Shown: positions 16,944-26,256, counted from the stretch's first letter. The stretch is DNA of 64,000 bases from CAZPUS01 sp964589825 (GCA_964589825.1 CAZPUS010000014.1:1-64000), one strand, 5' to 3'. Notes: generated by a model not told the origin, from the letters alone. Made by a program: numbers and translations.

Positions 16944-18127
16944 CGGCCATTGCATGCATGTCGCTTATCTGCAGCGCAGCATCTCTGCTTTCCGGCGATG
17001 AGTCGAATCCTCTTTCGCGTTATTCGTCGAAAATAGAAAAAAGCATGGCCCGCCTCGACTCTATACGGCAGGCGCTTTCCCGTGGCAGAAAAAATCTCGA
17101 AAAGATCAGGGAAAAAGAAGGTACGACCCTTTCGCAACTCACACAGGTTCGCGAAAACATCAAGCGCACCAATGTCTATATCGACGCCCTGGATACGCGA
17201 TTGAACGCGCTTTCCGCATCGATCGACACGCTTGAGGATTCTCTCGGTATAATGAAACGTGTTCTCGATGAACGTCAGCGTCAGATGCAGAAACGTATCG
17301 TCACGATGTATAAGTCACGCATGCACGGTATCCCACCGCTTCTGCGACTTATTCTTACCGCAGAGTCATTTACCCGTATGCTTACGCGCGTACGCTATTT
17401 TCAGGAATTGCTCGAATACGATGCCATGCTTATCGAGACTATTAGCCAAACCCGTCGTAAAGTGCACACCCAGCAGCAGAAGCTGGAACGCAGCTACGAA
17501 CGTATTGCCCGTCTCAAACGCGCAAAAAAAGAGGAACATGACAAGCTTCTGGCACAAAAAGAGGAACAGATCGCACTACTTGATGAAGTTCGTTCAAAAA
17601 AGGAAGATTATCTTGCGCGCGTAAAACGGCTCGAAAAAGCGAAAAACACTTTGAACGATCTCATAGCGCAACTTGTCGTCCAAAGGAAAAAGGAGAAAAA
17701 ACGTATCGCACAGAGTAAAAAAGCGGCGTTTGAAAAACAGAAAGGGTCCCTTGCCTGGCCGCTGGAAGGTGACATAATAAAGAAATTCGGCAAGATAGTA
17801 CATCCGGTATACAAAACCGTTACCCGCAATGAGGGAATAAATATACGGTCAGAGCCGGGAGAGAAAGTCCGTAGCGTTGCTGCAGGACAAGTTGTCCATG
17901 TCGGCTCGATCCTGGGACTACGTAATGTGGTAATCGTCAACCACTACAGCGAATACTCGACTATCTACGCAAATCTCTCCCGTGTCTTCGTACAGCAGGG
18001 CGATGAGCTTGAATACGGCGCTGTTCTGGGCACCATACGCGATGCAACCGCTGTTTCGGAAGCGCAACTGCACTTTGAAATACGCAAAAATGCCACTGCG
18101 CTCGATCCGCTTACGTGGCTTGAGTGA
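16901..18127 (+). CDS. EnvC-like murein hydrolase activator (coiled coil + degenerate M23)
   Basis: 408 residues from a GTG at 16901 that overlaps ftsX. The N-terminus gives a plausible signal peptide (KFQRGKKISAITAIACMSL). Residues about 40-270 are a long charged coiled coil. Residues about 285-405 are an M23/LytM domain (LAWPLEGDIIKKFG to LHFEIRK). Active-site positions are altered. The usual HxGID-type motif reads NEGINI, and the expected histidine of the YAHL-type motif is Asn (YANL); only LHFEI keeps its histidine. Loss of the zinc site is the rule in EnvC, which activates amidases instead of cutting peptidoglycan. The 3' end overlaps the convergent GH65 gene by 17 bases. Confidence 0.87.
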   Translation: MSGKFQRGKKISAITAIACMSLICSAASLLSGDESNPLSRYSSKIEKSMARLDSIRQALSRGRKNLEKIREKEGTTLSQLTQVRENIKRTNVYIDALDTRLNALSASIDTLEDSLGIMKRVLDERQRQMQKRIVTMYKSRMHGIPPLLRLILTAESFTRMLTRVRYFQELLEYDAMLIETISQTRRKVHTQQQKLERSYERIARLKRAKKEEHDKLLAQKEEQIALLDEVRSKKEDYLARVKRLEKAKNTLNDLIAQLVVQRKKEKKRIAQSKKAAFEKQKGSLAWPLEGDIIKKFGKIVHPVYKTVTRNEGINIRSEPGEKVRSVAAGQVVHVGSILGLRNVVIVNHYSEYSTIYANLSRVFVQQGDELEYGAVLGTIRDATAVSEAQLHFEIRKNATALDPLTWLE

Positions 18128-20510
18128 GCAGTCCGGCATGTCGTGAATAATCGATGCGCGGATTATGCGTTCCTTCCTGCATTTCAACGGTGATGTTGTC
18201 GTGCGTTACCGATGCACTGTAGCATTTGCCTCTGAAAGCGACGGTAAATTCAATCTTTTCCCAGTGCTGCGGCAGATTCGGATGTACCGATACCTGACCG
18301 TTATCATTAATCCGTACCCCACCGATTATTCTGGTCACTATATCGATAGTGCCTCCCATAACCCCGGTATGAATCGCTTCGGCGGTTGTTCCTCCCTGGG
18401 TATCGTAGACATCACTCTTAAGCGCTTCCATGAACCAGTCCCACAGTTTTTCGGGATAGCCCATATCGGGGGCCATTGCGGCATGGGCGACCTTACTCAG
18501 GCTTGAGCCATGCGTGGTACAGCCAAGATAAAAGTTGTAATTGCCGCGCATAAATTTGTCACGGTCATCAATATGGTAGCCAAGATCGTTAAGAATTGAG
18601 AGCACCTCGTCCGCAGGGAACATGTAAAAGAGCATAAGCGCATCAGCCTGTTTCGCCACGCGGTAATTGTCGGGGGAATCTCCCTCCGATTTGAGTATCC
18701 GGTCCATGCGTCCGATATCACCGTATTTCTTTTTATATTTTTCCCAGTCTATCTCTTTGAGATCCATAAATCCATCATACTGGGAAATAATACCGTCTTC
18801 GGTAATGGCCACATACATACGTGACGTTATATGCTCCCAGCGTTCACACTCTCTTTTGTCAAATGCGATTTTTTCAAACAACGGCCCGCGCACATGTTCG
18901 GGCAGCATATCGATCAGCTCCAGTGTACGTCGCAGTACCCATACGACCGAAATATTGGTATAGGCATTGTCGTTGATCCCGCCTTCCTGTTCAGATGCTC
19001 CCGGATATTTCTCATGAAATTCGTTTGGCCCCATAACTCCGTTTATATGGTAGCGATCGTTTTTTGAATCGTAAGAAGTAATACTTGCCCAGAACCGTGC
19101 AATTTCTATCAGCATCTCGGCACCATAATTCCACAGAAAATCGGTATCGTATGTATGCTGGTAATAAAACCAGACATTGTAAAAAACCGCGATCGATATA
19201 TGGCGCTGGCGTCTGCTCAGGTCGGGGTCCCAGTTTCCCGACACCGGATTGTAATGCACCATCTGCGTTTCTTCCTGGCCGTCACTCGACTGCTGCCAGG
19301 GAATCATCGCGCCTTTATAGCCATACTCGCGCGCATAGCTTCTCGCCGCGTCAAGCCGGCGGTACCGGTACAGAAGATTGGCGCGTACGATCTCAGGAAA
19401 TCTCGTTGCGTAAAACGGCAGAATAAATACGGTATCCCAGAAAATATGCCCTCTGTAAGGCTCACCGTGCAGTCCACGCGCAGGAATACCTGCATCGATC
19501 TGCGTATTGTGAGGAGATGCGGTACTTAACAGATGATAACTGTGCAAACGCAGCACCTGCTGGCTGAACTCATCTCCTTGTATCACGATATCGGCACGAT
19601 TCCAGAGATACTCCCACGCATCTGCATGACGTGAAAGCTCCTGTGCAAAACTGCCGCTGTTATAGGCAATTGTGCGTGCCGCATCGAAAAAACTCGATAC
19701 GTCTCTGTCTTTGGATGTCGCGATACCGACCATTTTTTCGAACGTATACTCATTCCCCTGTACTGCACCAAACGAAAGCGTCTCGGCCACATAGCCGTCT
19801 TCAACAGTGCTACTACGTGAAGGTGTAATCTGCTCATCGGAGGAGACCACGCTGTTTCTCGCACACATTACTATATCGATATGCGACTGGGTTGTCTGCA
19901 CGTGTACATATATATTGCCGTCTACGGATGACTGATCAATCGGCATAAGATGTTTTGAATTAAGCTTCCGATAACGCTCAACGCCCCGGTTTATTACCGT
20001 TCCGTCAAGTGCACTGCGGATCTCTATCGTATCGCTGTAATTCTCGGGAACTATTGTACACTGAAGCGCACCCAGATGATGATTGGCCATACTCACGAAC
20101 TGCGAAGTCACGATTCTGGTGATTCTGTCCTGCTCATCCTTTACCCTCAGACTGCGATACGTGTGTGCCTTATGCATATCGAGCGTATGCTCGTATGAAA
20201 GAATTTCCATATACAAAGGCCGAAGCCACTCACCATCACCTATTCTGATTTCGGTGAGCAGCCAGTGAGGACAATTGACAAAATCGTCGTTATAAATCGT
20301 TCGTCCATGCACTTCCGTGCCCAGCTTGTTGTACAGTCCTGCAATATACGTCCCGGGATAGTGATCGTCTCCCGCGCGTTCGCTCATAAAACTTCCACGG
20401 GTGCCCAGGTACCCGTTCCCTATGGTGGTTAGCGATTCACGCAGTCGCTCGTCCTCTTTTTTAAACTCGGTATACGTCAGAAACCATCCGTCCTTAGGTG
20501 TCTCTTTCAC
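18111..20510 (-). CDS. GH65 family glycoside phosphorylase (maltose/trehalose/kojibiose type)
   Basis: 799 residues, the usual length. It likely splits an alpha-linked glucose disaccharide with phosphate to give beta-glucose-1-phosphate. It has the N-terminal GH65 domain (ESLTTIGNGYLGTRG), GHIFWDTVFILP before the barrel, the catalytic-acid motif GPNEFHE (Glu497), KQAD, and the phosphate-site segment GGTTAEAIHTGVMGG near the C-terminus. The substrate cannot be read from sequence alone. The GTG start at 20510 has AAGGAG 6 bases upstream. The HAD phosphatase gene lies upstream on the same strand, 91 bases away, which suggests a shared sugar-phosphate pathway. Confidence 0.9.
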   Translation of the reverse strand: MKETPKDGWFLTYTEFKKEDERLRESLTTIGNGYLGTRGSFMSERAGDDHYPGTYIAGLYNKLGTEVHGRTIYNDDFVNCPHWLLTEIRIGDGEWLRPLYMEILSYEHTLDMHKAHTYRSLRVKDEQDRITRIVTSQFVSMANHHLGALQCTIVPENYSDTIEIRSALDGTVINRGVERYRKLNSKHLMPIDQSSVDGNIYVHVQTTQSHIDIVMCARNSVVSSDEQITPSRSSTVEDGYVAETLSFGAVQGNEYTFEKMVGIATSKDRDVSSFFDAARTIAYNSGSFAQELSRHADAWEYLWNRADIVIQGDEFSQQVLRLHSYHLLSTASPHNTQIDAGIPARGLHGEPYRGHIFWDTVFILPFYATRFPEIVRANLLYRYRRLDAARSYAREYGYKGAMIPWQQSSDGQEETQMVHYNPVSGNWDPDLSRRQRHISIAVFYNVWFYYQHTYDTDFLWNYGAEMLIEIARFWASITSYDSKNDRYHINGVMGPNEFHEKYPGASEQEGGINDNAYTNISVVWVLRRTLELIDMLPEHVRGPLFEKIAFDKRECERWEHITSRMYVAITEDGIISQYDGFMDLKEIDWEKYKKKYGDIGRMDRILKSEGDSPDNYRVAKQADALMLFYMFPADEVLSILNDLGYHIDDRDKFMRGNYNFYLGCTTHGSSLSKVAHAAMAPDMGYPEKLWDWFMEALKSDVYDTQGGTTAEAIHTGVMGGTIDIVTRIIGGVRINDNGQVSVHPNLPQHWEKIEFTVAFRGKCYSASVTHDNITVEMQEGTHNPRIDYSRHAGLLTQAT

Positions 20511-20601
20511 GTTACGCTCCTTGTCTAATGGTCAAAGTATAATGGTCTGTATCAGTCATGGTTTTACCATCTGTGCACATGTAAGGCGATATGCGGGATC
20601 G

Positions 20602-21801
20602 TTACGTTTTGGAAAGCTCGTTACAGGCACATACCAGTGCATCCGGATACGTCACGATCACTGCATGGGGACATATGCGCGTCACCCTGCTGATAAGCTC
20701 CTGATCGCCGGTAACAAAGACCGCATGGGTATCCCTGTTGCGCTGCATACCGAGCTCGACCATCGGCAGATCGGAGGACGTATCACCGCATATAAGATTG
20801 GCGCCCTGTTCAACACCCAGATTCAGTCGTTCGTCAAGAAACGAGACGCCGTCCGCCTTGCTGAAATCCTTGAGTGCGCCACTCTGCGCGCTGTCCTCAA
20901 CCGTAAGAATAATTTCTATATCATATCCCGTATCCTCGATACGAAAGAAGGCGTTATCCGGGTCAATATCGTTCACTATCGCCTTGACACGATCCAAAAG
21001 TGCCGCCGACTCCCCGGAAGGGATTACCCCGTATATATCCTGACGTGCGAGCGTACTCTGTCCGAATTTTTTCTGAAAGCCCGAACCGATGAGGCCGAAT
21101 TTCTCGTTTCCCGGCTCATGTAGCAACGCATCGATACGCTGATTGAGCTGGTCCAGTTTTTCCTGCTGATGCTGCGGAATATCAAAGGCCGATCGTACAC
21201 CATGTGTATCGTAATACTCACGCCCTTTGGATCCGGCAAGCACAAAGCAATCCTGCGGGGTAGTCGATACGTCGACAATTCCGACATTTTCCAGCGGCGC
21301 CGATGTCAATATCACACCATTTTGCAGTGACGTACGTGAGAACCGGCTTAGAAAAACCGCATTGTAGACCGACTGTACCGATGAGCCGTAACGACCGCAG
21401 TAATTATTTACCGTCCCGTCCCTGTCGGAGACAAAGGTAGAGTATCCCCGTGCATTCAGCGACTGCGAAAGTGTCGCTACCTGATCCTTCAGACCGGTTT
21501 GCAGCTCATCGAGGTAGTCGTACAGACGCGCCTCCCCTTCACGAAGGTAGACAAGATCCTTTCGAAGCTCCTCCACTTCATAGCCGATATTAAGGGGAAA
21601 CCGCTTTGCACCGTCAAGCTGTAACTCGGTATTGTTGCGGGAATCGACAATCGCCTCGAATGCATTGAGTGTCTCCTCTAAAAGCTCGATACCATCCGAA
21701 TCCGGAGTGGTGCCATCGAGAATCGCATTCACCATTTTTCGTCTTACGGTACAGGTCTTGTTCATTTGTGTATAAAATTGCTGCAGCGTCGTCATATCCA
21801 T
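20602..21801 (-). CDS. HAD-superfamily sugar-phosphatase-like protein (trehalose-6-phosphatase-like)
   Basis: 399 residues. The HAD nucleophile motif is SDRDGT (Asp126, Asp128), and the late acidic motif is CGDTSSDLP (Asp340, Asp344), as in type IIB HAD phosphatases such as trehalose-6-phosphate and sucrose-phosphate phosphatases. The first roughly 120 residues are an extra helical, charged region that I cannot assign. The ATG has GGGAG upstream. It lies upstream of the GH65 phosphorylase on the same strand, so a role in disaccharide or glucose-phosphate turnover is inferred. It may instead act on another sugar phosphate. Confidence 0.72.
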   Translation of the reverse strand: MDMTTLQQFYTQMNKTCTVRRKMVNAILDGTTPDSDGIELLEETLNAFEAIVDSRNNTELQLDGAKRFPLNIGYEVEELRKDLVYLREGEARLYDYLDELQTGLKDQVATLSQSLNARGYSTFVSDRDGTVNNYCGRYGSSVQSVYNAVFLSRFSRTSLQNGVILTSAPLENVGIVDVSTTPQDCFVLAGSKGREYYDTHGVRSAFDIPQHQQEKLDQLNQRIDALLHEPGNEKFGLIGSGFQKKFGQSTLARQDIYGVIPSGESAALLDRVKAIVNDIDPDNAFFRIEDTGYDIEIILTVEDSAQSGALKDFSKADGVSFLDERLNLGVEQGANLICGDTSSDLPMVELGMQRNRDTHAVFVTGDQELISRVTRICPHAVIVTYPDALVCACNELSKT

Positions 21802-21856
21802 TATCGAAAAACTCCCAGATTAAACAGCCTGATTAAAGCGAAACATACGCGTCCTG

Positions 21857-22099
21857 TTAATAGCACAAAAAAATACAACATCGCGCATGCGCTTTGGGCA
21901 TTCCTCCTACACTGCCGACCGCCTGCCCGGTATCTCTTTTTTCAATTTTCCGCAGACGGCACGCCTTTTCATCGCTAATAGCGGTGGCGGGATAAAAACC
22001 GAACACGGTTGAAGTGCTGTAAGCACCTGTGAAGTAACGAACAACATTCGGGATGTGACTCTGCAGTGATTTTTCTGTGTGTATCAGAAGTTTCCGCAT
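21857..22099 (-). CDS. Possible small hypothetical protein (80 aa)
   Basis: This frame lies in the 319-base space between the MBL-fold gene and the HAD phosphatase gene. The ATG at 22099 has a G-rich potential ribosome site (AAGGGGGCGGG) about eight bases upstream. The peptide begins MRKLLIHTEKSLQSHIPNVV and has no recognised domain. It could equally be a non-coding leader of the HAD gene. I see nothing else in this stretch. Confidence 0.25.
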   Translation of the reverse strand: MRKLLIHTEKSLQSHIPNVVRYFTGAYSTSTVFGFYPATAISDEKACRLRKIEKRDTGQAVGSVGGMPKAHARCCIFLCY

Positions 22100-22120
22100 T
22101 GTGTACCCGCCCCCTTTTCA

Positions 22121-22918
22121 TCAACACTCGAGCCGCAATCCATCGTACCCGAATGCCATCCACGGCTGCAAAAGCGCGGTATGCCTCTCATAATCGACAC
22201 TATGATCCATATGCACAAAAAAGCACTGTCCGGGGGCAATTCGTGAAGCAAGTTCCATACTCTCCGGCAGCGTGAGATGTGTCGACGGATTGCCGGTAAT
22301 CCTAAGGGTATTGAGTATCAACACGTCGACTCCTTTACAGAGATTCAGTGTCGCATCATCCATATGTTTCATATCAGGGATATAGGCCATCGGCCCGATA
22401 CGATATCCTGCACACCCGCTGGTCCCTCCGTGGGCAACCGGCAAAAGCGTTATTTGCCGACCGAAAAGCTGCAGAGTGCTCTCCACCGGATGCAGTGCTA
22501 TATCCGGGATACCGCCCCCCCGATAGGTCGAAGGGTCGAAGATGTACGAATACGTCGATCTGATGCGATCCATCGACTCGGCTGTCCCGTAAAAGGGGAG
22601 TTTATCCTCCCGATTACGCGTATAGGAGCGAATATCCGGGATCCCGTTTATATGATCCGCATGCCCATGGGTAATCAGCACGGCATCGATCGAGGTGACC
22701 ACTTCCCGCATCATCTGCGTGCGAAAATCGGCCGACACGTCTATCAAAACCGTATGCCCGGCGAATTCGACAAGTAACGAAGATCTGCTGCGGCGATGTT
22801 TCGGATCGTGCCGGGATTTTCGGCAGACATCGTTTGGGCAATTCCGGAAACCGGAAATCATGCAATCGAGGGGAGGGACTCCGTGCGACGTTCCTGTACC
22901 GAGGAATATTATACGCAT
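22121..22918 (-). CDS. MBL-fold phosphodiesterase, PhnP-like
   Basis: 265 residues of the metallo-beta-lactamase fold. The start MRIIFLGTGTSHGVPPLDC is typical of the PhnP / phosphoribosyl cyclic phosphate phosphodiesterase group, with clustered cysteines and RSSLLVE. The metal motif is THGHADH, followed by GIPDIR. A late HMDHS supplies a further histidine. The true substrate is unknown; PhnP-like proteins outside phosphonate operons are often uncharacterised cyclic-nucleotide or cyclic-phosphate hydrolases. The ATG has no clear ribosome site, and a mobile-element copy begins only ten bases upstream. Confidence 0.83.
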   Translation of the reverse strand: MRIIFLGTGTSHGVPPLDCMISGFRNCPNDVCRKSRHDPKHRRSRSSLLVEFAGHTVLIDVSADFRTQMMREVVTSIDAVLITHGHADHINGIPDIRSYTRNREDKLPFYGTAESMDRIRSTYSYIFDPSTYRGGGIPDIALHPVESTLQLFGRQITLLPVAHGGTSGCAGYRIGPMAYIPDMKHMDDATLNLCKGVDVLILNTLRITGNPSTHLTLPESMELASRIAPGQCFFVHMDHSVDYERHTALLQPWMAFGYDGLRLEC

Positions 22919-22927
22919 AAGAGTAAA

Positions 22928-23091
22928 ACCTAACCTGAGCGATCCTATTCGCGCAATTTGCTGTCATCCGCCCCAATGGTGCATCTGTTGCTATGATAAA
23001 CCACCCGACAAGGCGGATGCACCATTGCCGGATAAGCAATATCAGTACGGCTCATCGCAACTTTCATCGAGGTAATCGCTGAAGTACAGGT
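22928..23091 (-). mobile_element. Copy of the MITE-like element (about 164 bp), no clear TSD
   Basis: The plus-strand left end reads ACCTAACCTGAGCGAT and the right end is a worn ATCGCTGAAGTACAGGT. Near the right end CTCATCGCAACTTTCATCG is the inverse of the conserved block next to the left end of other copies, so this copy lies in minus orientation. Its centre differs from the reference and contains its own inverted repeat (TGGTGCATC / GATGCACCA). It fills the gap between the SLBB gene stop and the MBL-fold gene start. A further TIR-like GAGCGCTCAATTT lies at 23100-23112. Confidence 0.6.
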
Positions 23092-23106
23092 TGAATATTA
23101 GAGCGC

Positions 23107-24804
23107 TCAATTTGAATTCAATATTGTATACAGGCTTATCCCGATCGTGGTAATGGAACTGATAATGGTGAGGTAATCCTTGACAATAACGACCTGATCC
23201 CGCTGTATACGCTCTGGCACAAACACCACGTCTCCCGGAGATATTTTATCCACTTTCCCGGGATCAAGCCATACCCCCTTGCCGGTACGTACCTTCCCGA
23301 CCTGCACTGATCTTCTTCGGGCATCTCGGAGAAATCCGCCAGCCCGTTCTATGTAATACAAATGACTTGCGCCTTTTTTGTAGCGAACCAGCCCGGGATT
23401 TACCACCGCCCCGGTCACTTTCACATTCAGACTCATTCTGGGAACATGGATACTGTCCTGGTCACGCATAATGATCTCCCGAATTTTTCCTCCTCCATTA
23501 AACATCGAACTGATATCCACACTGAGGTTACCTTCGGATTCCATGATTTTCGATTTGATATAGCTGAGGTCGGATGGATTTACGTAGGTGGGATCGACCT
23601 GCGTCACTCTGAGCACTTCGAGCAGTTTATTTACATCCTGAGTCGAAAAATCGTTGAATATCTGCCGATCCACCGACGCCCCTTCGAGAAACGCTTCATC
23701 GGTAAATCCACCCGCCATCTCGACGATCTCCTGCAGGGTTGTCCGGTCTTTTTTTATCGGATATACTCCCGGATACATTACTTCTCCCGTAACAACCACT
23801 TTCCGAGCGATACGGTATTCAGGAATGGAATACACGTGGACCCGGTCGTCCTTTTTCAGTATCATGTCGCGATCACCTGGCAGCGAGCATCCTATCGTAC
23901 TGGTGGAATCGCCCTCAGGGGTCACGAACCGAGTTACGCTCAGGCGCGTCGAGTCTGCGCCACGGGCCAGTCCCCCGGCCACATCGAGAAGTGTACCGAG
24001 GGAATCTCCGGGAAGAAAATCATAGGTGCCGGGGTAATTCACTGCACCGGTTATTGAGAGATAATGCATGGCGGGATGCACGAAAATCCTGTCCCCCTCG
24101 CGCAGATAGGGATTTTTTTTACGAATATTGGAATGATAAAAAAGCGGCAGATCGACCTCGGGCGCCACCGAATCGCGTCCCTTGATCTCGATATTGCGCC
24201 GCATGCTGCGCATACCCCGCGTCCCCCCCGCACGTGCTATGACATCAGAAATCCGGGTTGCGGCATTCACCTCGTATGCACCCGGTGATTTTACCTGACC
24301 CAGCACATATACTTTGAATTCCCTTATATTGCTCAACAGCACCGACACCTCTGCATCCCTGTATACCGATCGTAGCGTGTCTTTTACATGCGTGCGCACT
24401 TCTGACATGGTCTTGCCGCCGAGCTGTAGCACCCCGACCTTGGGAATAACAATATTGCCCTCGTACCCCACACTCGAGCGATACGATTCATTGACCGTAC
24501 CCCAAATAAACAATGACAGCTCGTCCCCTGGCCCAACCACATAAACATCCGGGTCGATGCGTTTGTCCAGTTTTGCCTTTTGCGCAGTGCTGAAGGAAGA
24601 TCCCTCTGAATTGTGATCACCTTTTTGTTTCAGCAGCTCTTCGCGGCGGGAATCAAGAGACCAGACATTATCGGAACGGTCCAGGCGTGAAATCAATTCC
24701 TGAGAAAAAAGAGACTGTGCCGTTAAACAAATGATTGTAAAGGTAATTGTAATGGCAGTGAAAACCGCCGAGACCCGGGGCAGAAAATCCCGTGCTGTGT
24801 ACAT
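23107..24804 (-). CDS. Polysaccharide export protein with several SLBB domains (Wza-like)
   Basis: 565 residues with a signal peptide cleaved near LTAQS. The polysaccharide export domain begins at DVYVVGPGDELSLFIWG. Four SLBB-type repeats follow, marked by VYVLGQVKSPGAYEV, LSITGAVNYPGTYDF, VVVTGEVMYPGVYPI and VKVTGAVVNPGLVRY. The C-terminus is hydrophobic (TIISSITTIGISLYTIL). It should form the outer-membrane exit channel for a surface polysaccharide. No lipobox cysteine is evident, unlike Wza. AAAGGA lies 6 bases before the ATG. It stands just outside the A+T-rich glycosyltransferase island and has core-like base composition, so it may be the resident export gene served by a replaceable island. 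Confidence 0.88.
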   Translation of the reverse strand: MYTARDFLPRVSAVFTAITITFTIICLTAQSLFSQELISRLDRSDNVWSLDSRREELLKQKGDHNSEGSSFSTAQKAKLDKRIDPDVYVVGPGDELSLFIWGTVNESYRSSVGYEGNIVIPKVGVLQLGGKTMSEVRTHVKDTLRSVYRDAEVSVLLSNIREFKVYVLGQVKSPGAYEVNAATRISDVIARAGGTRGMRSMRRNIEIKGRDSVAPEVDLPLFYHSNIRKKNPYLREGDRIFVHPAMHYLSITGAVNYPGTYDFLPGDSLGTLLDVAGGLARGADSTRLSVTRFVTPEGDSTSTIGCSLPGDRDMILKKDDRVHVYSIPEYRIARKVVVTGEVMYPGVYPIKKDRTTLQEIVEMAGGFTDEAFLEGASVDRQIFNDFSTQDVNKLLEVLRVTQVDPTYVNPSDLSYIKSKIMESEGNLSVDISSMFNGGGKIREIIMRDQDSIHVPRMSLNVKVTGAVVNPGLVRYKKGASHLYYIERAGGFLRDARRRSVQVGKVRTGKGVWLDPGKVDKISPGDVVFVPERIQRDQVVIVKDYLTIISSITTIGISLYTILNSN

Positions 24805-25117
24805 GTACAGTCCTTTTGAGTTTGATGGAACGTAGCGTCAAACGTTTTATCTTGTAAAAATAACATATGTGAGTTCAGAAAGCAGCGGACATATGCCCTG
24901 GGAATTAACCTTGCTGTGGTGTGGCAGCACTTTCGATGTAAAAAAATATGCTCTTACACCTCCTTTTCGCGATCAATCTTATCGTACGCGATAACCGATA
25001 TGCTTGGTGCTTATCACGTAATGGTTGTTAGGGAGAAGTAAAAATGGAATTTTTCACCTACCCCCCCCAGACCAGTGGAGAGGCAATTTAACTAGCCCAT
25101 AATGACACACGTTGGTA
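24805..25117 (-). promoter_or_regulatory. Upstream region of the SLBB gene; boundary of the polysaccharide island
   Basis: About 313 bases without a gene separate the SLBB start from the stop of the first island gene. They include a 16-bp dyad TTATCGTACGCGATAA (24979-24994, six-base arms), a C8 run (25061-25068), and on the minus strand an AAAAGGAGGTG ribosome-site-like stretch not followed by a usable start. The dyad is a candidate operator for the export gene. No promoter consensus is clear. Confidence 0.3.
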
Positions 25118-26239
25118 TCACCTGCTTTTCATTAACATCTTTTTATATAATTGATAGTAATTATTAACCGTTCTATCAATGGTAAAGGCTTTTGCTTTTT
25201 GCAGCATCTGCCGGGATATTTTTTCATACATGTTTTGATCATTAATAATTCTGCTGATTTTTTCCGCTATTTCATCTGGGTTTTCTGGTGAAACAAAAAT
25301 AACCGGATCTATCCCCTGAAGAATTTCTTTGTGCGGATCAATATCGGTAACAATTATTGGTTTTCCGATATGCATTGTTTCAATCGGTATCATAGGACAT
25401 GCTTCCCATAATGAACTTGATACAATTATGCAAGCCTCTTTAATAATTTTTTTAGGTGTGTTAGTCGGTTCATGCAAAAAGACATTCCTCAAGCCAAGCC
25501 TTTCGACCTCTTCTTGAAGAACCTTTTTATATCCCTGAATATCGCTACCATAGATGTCCAGTTGAATTTCTTTGTAACTAAACTGCCCAATAGCTCGAAT
25601 AAGATAGAGCTGGCCTTTTTGCGGTGAGTATTTTGCTAAGTTAACGATTCTCATCCCCCTGGCTTTTCCATCAACTGGAAGTGATGCAGGTAACGATACA
25701 TCACCCAGTGGATTAAAACCTGGTGGATTATAGACTACTTCTATTTTTTTTCTTGGATATATGGAATTTTTTATGTAAAATTTTTTTGCGCTATATGAAA
25801 CTGCAACAACTTTTTGGGCTAAAAATGCAACTATTTTCCTCATGCATTTTTGAAACAATGTCTTATCATTTTCCATGTTATGAGCAGTACTCACACGGCA
25901 TTTAACACCTGCTAAAAATGCAACAATAAGACCGATTCGGTCGGCAGTTAATAAGTGCGTATGCACTATTTCAGGTTTTTCTTTTTTTATAACTTTAAAT
26001 AAGCACAACGCATTAGCAAAAAAACGCGTTATTTTGCAATTACGTTTTCCTACACCAGTTTGATCAGGATAAAAAACAACAATACCCAATTCATCAAATT
26101 TATTCTTTATTTGTAAATTATCCTCTAAAGAAATCACTATCACTTTGTCACTTCTCTTGTTAAATCCCTCACATAGTCTCAGCAACAAGTATTGCGCACC
26201 GCCCGGTTTTAGATTTTTAACTATTTGAAGAATAATCAT
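25118..26239 (-). CDS. GT4-family glycosyltransferase
   Basis: 373 residues with the GT-B fold of family 4. The N-terminal domain opens with LQIVKNLKPGGAQYLLLRL. The middle has EIVHTHLLTADRIG and a linker KIEVVYNPPG. The C-terminal nucleotide-sugar domain shows NLAKYSPQKGQLYLIRA and an E(x)7E-like segment at EACPMIPIETMHIGKPIIV. It adds a sugar to a lipid-linked glycan at the cytoplasmic membrane; the donor cannot be told. AAGGA precedes the ATG. Base composition is strongly A+T-rich, as in the following genes. It diverges from the next glycosyltransferase gene. Confidence 0.87.
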   Translation of the reverse strand: MIILQIVKNLKPGGAQYLLLRLCEGFNKRSDKVIVISLEDNLQIKNKFDELGIVVFYPDQTGVGKRNCKITRFFANALCLFKVIKKEKPEIVHTHLLTADRIGLIVAFLAGVKCRVSTAHNMENDKTLFQKCMRKIVAFLAQKVVAVSYSAKKFYIKNSIYPRKKIEVVYNPPGFNPLGDVSLPASLPVDGKARGMRIVNLAKYSPQKGQLYLIRAIGQFSYKEIQLDIYGSDIQGYKKVLQEEVERLGLRNVFLHEPTNTPKKIIKEACIIVSSSLWEACPMIPIETMHIGKPIIVTDIDPHKEILQGIDPVIFVSPENPDEIAEKISRIINDQNMYEKISRQMLQKAKAFTIDRTVNNYYQLYKKMLMKSR

Positions 26240-26256
26240 TTTTTTATTTTCCTTTT

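Noticed and set aside
21857..22120. Riboswitch upstream of the HAD phosphatase gene
   Set aside because: I compared it with the cyclic-di-GMP class I layout and found no matching conserved core, so nothing can be claimed.
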